DNA from: Persicaria tinctoria
Lineage: Eukaryota; Streptophyta; Magnoliopsida; Caryophyllales; Polygonaceae
Length of the DNA stretch: 64,000 bases
NCBI GenBank assembly: GCA_037127255.1
Contig: JBANSL010000009.1
Coordinates: 20,728,475 to 20,792,474 of the forward strand
Direction: 5' to 3'
In this document: positions 59,951 to 64,000 of the stretch, piece by piece
How the letters are laid out: every line of letters starts with the position of its first letter
How positions within the stretch are numbered: the first letter of the stretch is position 1
The notes under the pieces: generated by a model
The model's input: the letters and a program-made list of their open reading frames with translations, nothing else
Database searches by the model: none
Told to the model about the DNA's origin: nothing
Position numbers and translations under genes: made by a program

Positions 59951-61460
59951 GCTTGCTTGTCCTCAAGCAATACTTTTAATTGTCATACAGGGGAAGAAAT
60001 TAAAACTCTCAACATATTAGATTCATTGCCATATAACCCTGCAAACAATTACCATCCTCGAAAAGGTACTTGTGCCACAAATCCATGCATGTGCGATTAA
60101 AAAGCAACATCTACTCACAAAAGGAGGGTTATGCAAAAACAATTCAGATAACAAAGCATTAATAATCAAGAGGACTTTAATTTAAGCTCATGAAGGAGTA
60201 AATTGGTAAAAGGCTAAAGGTGAAATTTTTTTGGCAATGTGGTGCTAATGATCCGGGGAAATGGAGTATTTCCAAACTTTTCGTACCACATTCCTTCTTC
60301 ATAAGAATCATCACCTTTCTGTCATCGCTCATTGCTTTTTTTTTTTCCAATTATAATGCTTTTACCTCTCTAAATTTAGCACTGCCTTCTCGCGAGTCGT
60401 AAACATTGGTGTAATGAATGGCCCCAGATACTTAGTGCGTCGGACTCCTCACCTGTGTGTCCCATCTCGCCAAACTATTATCTCAGCGAGCAGGGTCGAT
60501 CTACCTTTATCTCCTGAGGTGATCGGATTTTCTTTCACTCATTAAATTTTCCATATATTTCAAACAATTTCCTACCAAACTCCAATAATGATAACCACAA
60601 CACAAACACCATATAATAATCTCCATAATGTGACATCATTCTCAACATAATCCCCGGATAGGAAATAAGGTAAAGAATGGACATATTTAGATCATATGGA
60701 GCAATATTTGAAATAAGGCATAATATGGCTTTTGTGATGCATAAGCATATGTATGGCTAGGATATAATAATATGAGTATTATATGGAAATATAAAGTCCT
60801 CCATCCTCTTATCATGCAACATGTCAAAAACAACATCAATTTTACCTCCTTTCATGGTTTTCAATAAAATATGCACTTCATTGTGACTTCCCTTTACTAG
60901 GCAATTTCATGCTATATCTCTAATGAATCCAATTTTGCATCGTCGAGTTCAATATAAGCTTCCATGACATTTATTCAATAATTTTCAATGGGGGTCATGT
61001 TTTTCAAACTTTGGAAAACATGCATATAAGCACATAAATCAATAATGAATTCCAAAATAGCCATGTATAAGCAATTCAAGAAATAAACTTTAAAAATGCA
61101 AACATAATGTCAAATATGGTAAAATATGCATAAAGTAAGCCCTTCCCTCACCCCATACTTAAACATTATAGTGTCCTCACTGTATAAAAAATAAGGGTAA
61201 AGAAAGAAACTTACTAGACAGGTGTGCAGGATGCCAGACTTTAGTGCGATGCTGTTGGGCCTAGTCCGATTTTAGCTTGCTTCTATCCCCGTGGACCTGA
61301 AAAATGTAGAAGAGAAATACCCACAATAGGAAAACTAAAGGTTCAAAACTAAAAACAAACAAAAAGCAACAATGTCCAAAAGTCCCAAAAATAAATGTCT
61401 ATTTACAAGCTCTAGATTTTATAGTCGCTAGGCCGACTTCTCCATTAAGCTCAAGGTGGC
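59951..61460 (-). other. Gypsy element non-coding region between ORF and PPT
   Basis: AT-rich, no reverse transcriptase or integrase on either strand. A GC-richer stretch at about 60410-60530 (GGCCCCAGATACTTAGTGCG and following) is embedded. Confidence 0.6.
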
Positions 61461-61462
61461 AT

Positions 61463-62965
61463 CTACATGGCCCATGTAGCTTGGGCTTCAAATAGGACCC
61501 CATTCTTGTCCATCAGCTGTAGTCCGTCCGAATGGATCTTGTTCACAATGAAAGGCCCCATCTTCTTTTTGTTGAATTTGTTAGGGAACCAATGATCTTT
61601 TGATTTGGAAACATAGAGCTTGTCTCCAACTTCATACTCCTTAGGCTCATCATTGGAGATCCTACATAATCGCACATACCAAGGCAAACCTCTCCCATGT
61701 ATCGATAAATCTTTAATGGAAATAGGAGAAGAAGGATCCATACCTTGGCTTACCTTCACAGAATCGGATTCGAGGACCTCAGATTCTACTCGACATCGAG
61801 AAAAATTACTCGACATTGAGGAGTTTCTTTCTTCTGGTGGGTTGTTGGTCGAGGAAGGTGTAGTCGAGGAAGGCAGTTTTTGGTCGACATCGACAAGGTT
61901 TCTCGATGTCGAGGAATTGTGCTCGTCTGGTGGAATCACAATCGATGTGGAGGAAGTTTTGTCGATTTGGGTTAGTCGATATCGACCAGAGGTGGTCGAT
62001 ATCGAGTTGTCCTTCTCGGAATCGGCTGGTGGTGGCTCGACAGGGGGAATCGACTCAGCAAAAGTTGGTCGATATCGACCAGGCTTGGTCGATATCGAGT
62101 TGTCCTGCTCGATATTGCATGACTCGATTCCTAGTGGGGTCAGCTCGAAAAGGGTAGGTCGATATCGACTTGCTGTACTCGATATCGAGTTGTTTTCTGG
62201 GCCTGTCGATTTCTCCTGGTCGATATTGACCCCATACTTAAGACCTAGCAAGGCATCCGAAAAATAGTTAGTCCAAATCGATGTACCTTGGTCTATGTCG
62301 AGTGGATTCTCATCTTTTTTGTTTAGGATGGACATGATCTTCTCTACCTGGGCTTCCATATCCCTCTTTTCTAACTCTTTAGGAGTCATATTTCTTACCT
62401 TAGGCTCCCTGCAAGTAATGTAACCAGCTGATATAGATTTTACCTCTTCCATATATAGGACCTGATGCCTTGCAGTTTTATTAAAGGAATACTCAATTAC
62501 CTCATTGCTGATGTTGAATGTGAGCACTCCCTTCCGTACGCTTATGTTGGCATCCACCGTTGCCAAGAAGGGTCTTCCTAGAATAATAGGACAAGCAGAG
62601 TCCTCCGCCATATCAATAACTAAGAAATCAGCAGGGACGAAGAACTTACCTACTTGTACTGGCACATTGTCCACCATGCCTGTTGGGATGACCACCGTGT
62701 TGTTTGCCATATAAACCTTAGCATCCACAGGCTCTAGGACACCTATCTTAATCTTGGACCATATTGACATGGGCATTATACTTACACTAGCTCCAAGATC
62801 ACATAAAGCATTTAATTTGTATTGACCAAATCCAATGGTTATAGCAAACTTACCTGGATCTGGTCTTTTCTCAAGTATGTCCATATGGCTGCACTCCTCT
62901 ACGATCTCAGCCATTGACCGCTTTTTGCTTAGGATCTCCTTGAGGAACTTGACATATGATGGCAT
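61463..62965 (-). CDS. Gypsy-type retropepsin ORF fused to a post-integrase tail; RT and integrase missing
   Basis: A 500-codon uninterrupted frame. Residues about 50-165 are a retropepsin: ALCDLGASVSIMP (active site DLG in place of the usual DTG/DSG, as in many Athila-type elements), IPTGMV, and the hydrophobic-I-LGRPF motif (ACPIILGRPFLATV). Residues about 240-420 are low-complexity, with repeats of SIST...RYRPT encoded by the palindrome. Residues about 430-500 (EVGDKLYVSKSKDHWFPNKF, GPFIVNKIHSDG) resemble the end of Gypsy polyproteins after integrase. RT, RNase H and integrase are absent, yet the frame is open, so the element is non-autonomous. No RT appears downstream. Confidence 0.8.
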   Translation of the reverse strand: MPSYVKFLKEILSKKRSMAEIVEECSHMDILEKRPDPGKFAITIGFGQYKLNALCDLGASVSIMPMSIWSKIKIGVLEPVDAKVYMANNTVVIPTGMVDNVPVQVGKFFVPADFLVIDMAEDSACPIILGRPFLATVDANISVRKGVLTFNISNEVIEYSFNKTARHQVLYMEEVKSISAGYITCREPKVRNMTPKELEKRDMEAQVEKIMSILNKKDENPLDIDQGTSIWTNYFSDALLGLKYGVNIDQEKSTGPENNSISSTASRYRPTLFELTPLGIESCNIEQDNSISTKPGRYRPTFAESIPPVEPPPADSEKDNSISTTSGRYRLTQIDKTSSTSIVIPPDEHNSSTSRNLVDVDQKLPSSTTPSSTNNPPEERNSSMSSNFSRCRVESEVLESDSVKVSQGMDPSSPISIKDLSIHGRGLPWYVRLCRISNDEPKEYEVGDKLYVSKSKDHWFPNKFNKKKMGPFIVNKIHSDGLQLMDKNGVLFEAQATWAM

Positions 62966-62977
62966 TTCATTAAGAGC

Positions 62978-63990
62978 TTATGTGAATGGTATGGTGACAT
63001 TGAGCCTCTGAAGCATCTTGATGAAGCGCTGAAATTTCTTCTCTGTTGGGTCCTTTGGAGATTTTGCCGGGAAAGGCAGCTTTTTCTTCTTTGGAGGTGC
63101 TGAAGACCGGTCGACAGGGACAGTAGGGTAGTCGACATCGACTACAGGTTGGTCGATATCGAGTTGGTGCTGGTCGACATCGACTACAGTAGTCGACTTT
63201 GGTTTGGGACCAACATTCTGGTCGATATCGAAGAGAGTTTGGTCGACGTCGAGTAAGTTTTGGTCGATGTCGACTGGTTTGCTCGATGTCGAGTTGTCTG
63301 CTGCATCCTTCTCCTCTGTATCTTGATCGGCTATTTGCATTTGTCGCCCACTCCTTAGATTCATTGCTACTACTTGCCCCACAGATTTGCCCTTAGGATT
63401 GGGCTCAGAAGATCAAGGGAGCGTACCTGACTGTCTGGGGACGCCTGCTGCTAGCTGGCCAATCTGAGTCTCCATTGATTTCCGCCATATATCAATCTCC
63501 CCAAGCCTAGAGTTGACACCCTGTATCTTAGTGTAGACGGAGTTAAAGGATTGCTTGGTGTCTGAATGGTTCCTCCGCATTTCCTCAAGGATGGTCTGTA
63601 GGTCATCCTTCTTCTGGTCCCTTTTCGGATGTCCTAGAGCTCTGTATGGCGGGGGGTTCCTACGGGCACCTTGGTTCCATTGTGGTTGATAGAACCTCTG
63701 GTCCCCTATATAGCGATTGGGACCCCCTGCGTAGGCTACCTCTTCGTGAGTTTCTGCCATCCTGACTTGCTCCGCGTTTGGTCACTCAGTAGTAGTGTGC
63801 TGCTGTGAGCCGCATTCGATGCATGGCTGGTTGACAGAAAGATACTTGACTTGCTTGAGGAGCTTGTGATTCTGATCTCTGTAGTGTTGCTCCTTGACAT
63901 CTGGGTCAATCTCCTTAGAAGGCTCATAGAGGGGCATGGATGTGGCTGGTCTGGCATAGGCGTTCTCCTCATAGTTAGTTGGAGTCCCAT
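62978..63990 (-). pseudogene. Gypsy-type gag, C-terminal half, with broken frames
   Basis: Three overlapping frames. 63990-63736 carries a zinc-knuckle start CIECGSQQHTTTE whose expected final Cys codon is TGA (63784-63782). 63760-63413 holds a Q/N-rich segment and a coiled-coil-like EEMRRNHSDTKQSFNSVYTK stretch. 63382-62978 holds NLRSGRQ, then VDIDQ-type repeats, a proline/lysine segment PPKKKKLPFPAK, and FQRFIKMLQRLNVTIPF, which in Athila-type elements precedes protease. Frame changes near 63413-63382 and 62978-62965 break the reading. Confidence 0.75.
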
Positions 63991-64000
63991 ACTTGTTGTC

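Larger units (their letters stand above)
58230..63300. repeat. dispersed palindrome TCGATATCGA in Gypsy LTR and coding region
   Basis: I count 14 exact TCGATATCGA and about nine TCGACATCGA/TCGATGTCGA variants in four clusters: 58230-58530, 59395-59660, 61790-62240 and 63130-63300. Inside genes the motif is read in at least two frames, giving VDIDQ in gag and SIST...GRYRP in the protease ORF. Confidence 0.95.
59934..64000 (-). mobile_element. Ty3/Gypsy (Athila-like) element, internal region, open at right edge
   Basis: gag, protease, tail and PPT in minus orientation, running off the window at 64000. Classification as Athila-like rests on the DLG active site, the gag-C-terminal motif before protease and the pre-LTR phrase; RT is absent and cannot be used. 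Confidence 0.7.

Overview
This is a window of a flowering-plant (eudicot-type) nuclear genome. The evidence is one host gene split into about 19 exons with GT-AG introns, Stowaway MITEs with CTCCCTCCGTCC ends inside those introns, plant-type tRNA-iMet primer-binding sites, plant SINE, hAT, MULE and Helitron signatures, and a fossil plant pararetrovirus. No bacterial-style operons and no CRISPR array are present.

Layout. 1-11767 (minus): the 5' half (about 1,010 codons) of a homologue of RST1, the plant focadhesin-family ARM/HEAT-repeat protein. It runs off the left edge and its introns carry MITEs and LTR-like debris. 11.85-12.07 kb: a cluster of perfect inverted repeats just upstream of the RST1 start. 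12.07-20.4 kb: two copies of a short LINE-like retroelement, a decayed LINE (zf-RVT plus RNase H), G-rich and AT-rich repeats, and a block of GATATATCG words. 20485-25890: a Helitron holding a solo LTR (21710-25356), which itself holds a 922-bp MULE MITE.

26.7-33.5 and 47.5-48.6 kb (minus): an endogenous caulimovirid with tRNA-Met site, coiled-coil ORF, coat protein with zinc knuckle, protease, reverse transcriptase, RNase H and a TATA-bearing promoter region. It is broken by a SINE, an hAT element and a 14-kb non-coding LTR retrotransposon (LARD-like, 33502-47503, TSD ACATC). The LARD carries its own hAT MITE and a cluster of structured repeats at 40.8-41.6 kb. A 675-bp foldback MULE MITE follows at 48.6-49.3 kb, then a short Helitron.

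50338-57180: a 6.8-kb MULE-like element (TSD TATATATAT) that has captured a chloroplast chaperonin-60 fragment and carries tRNA-like modules and a nested hAT. 57.2-64 kb (minus): the 3' part of a Ty3/Gypsy-type element with gag, protease, an integrase-type tail, PPT and LTR. Its coding part and its LTR are both peppered with the palindrome TCGATATCGA.

RST1 is the only convincing working gene. Everything to its right is layered transposable elements, and insertion order can be read from target-site duplications. The most unusual signals are the five-copy structured repeat in the LARD, the covarying hairpin at the LARD LTR terminus, and the TCGATATCGA palindrome spread through the Gypsy element.
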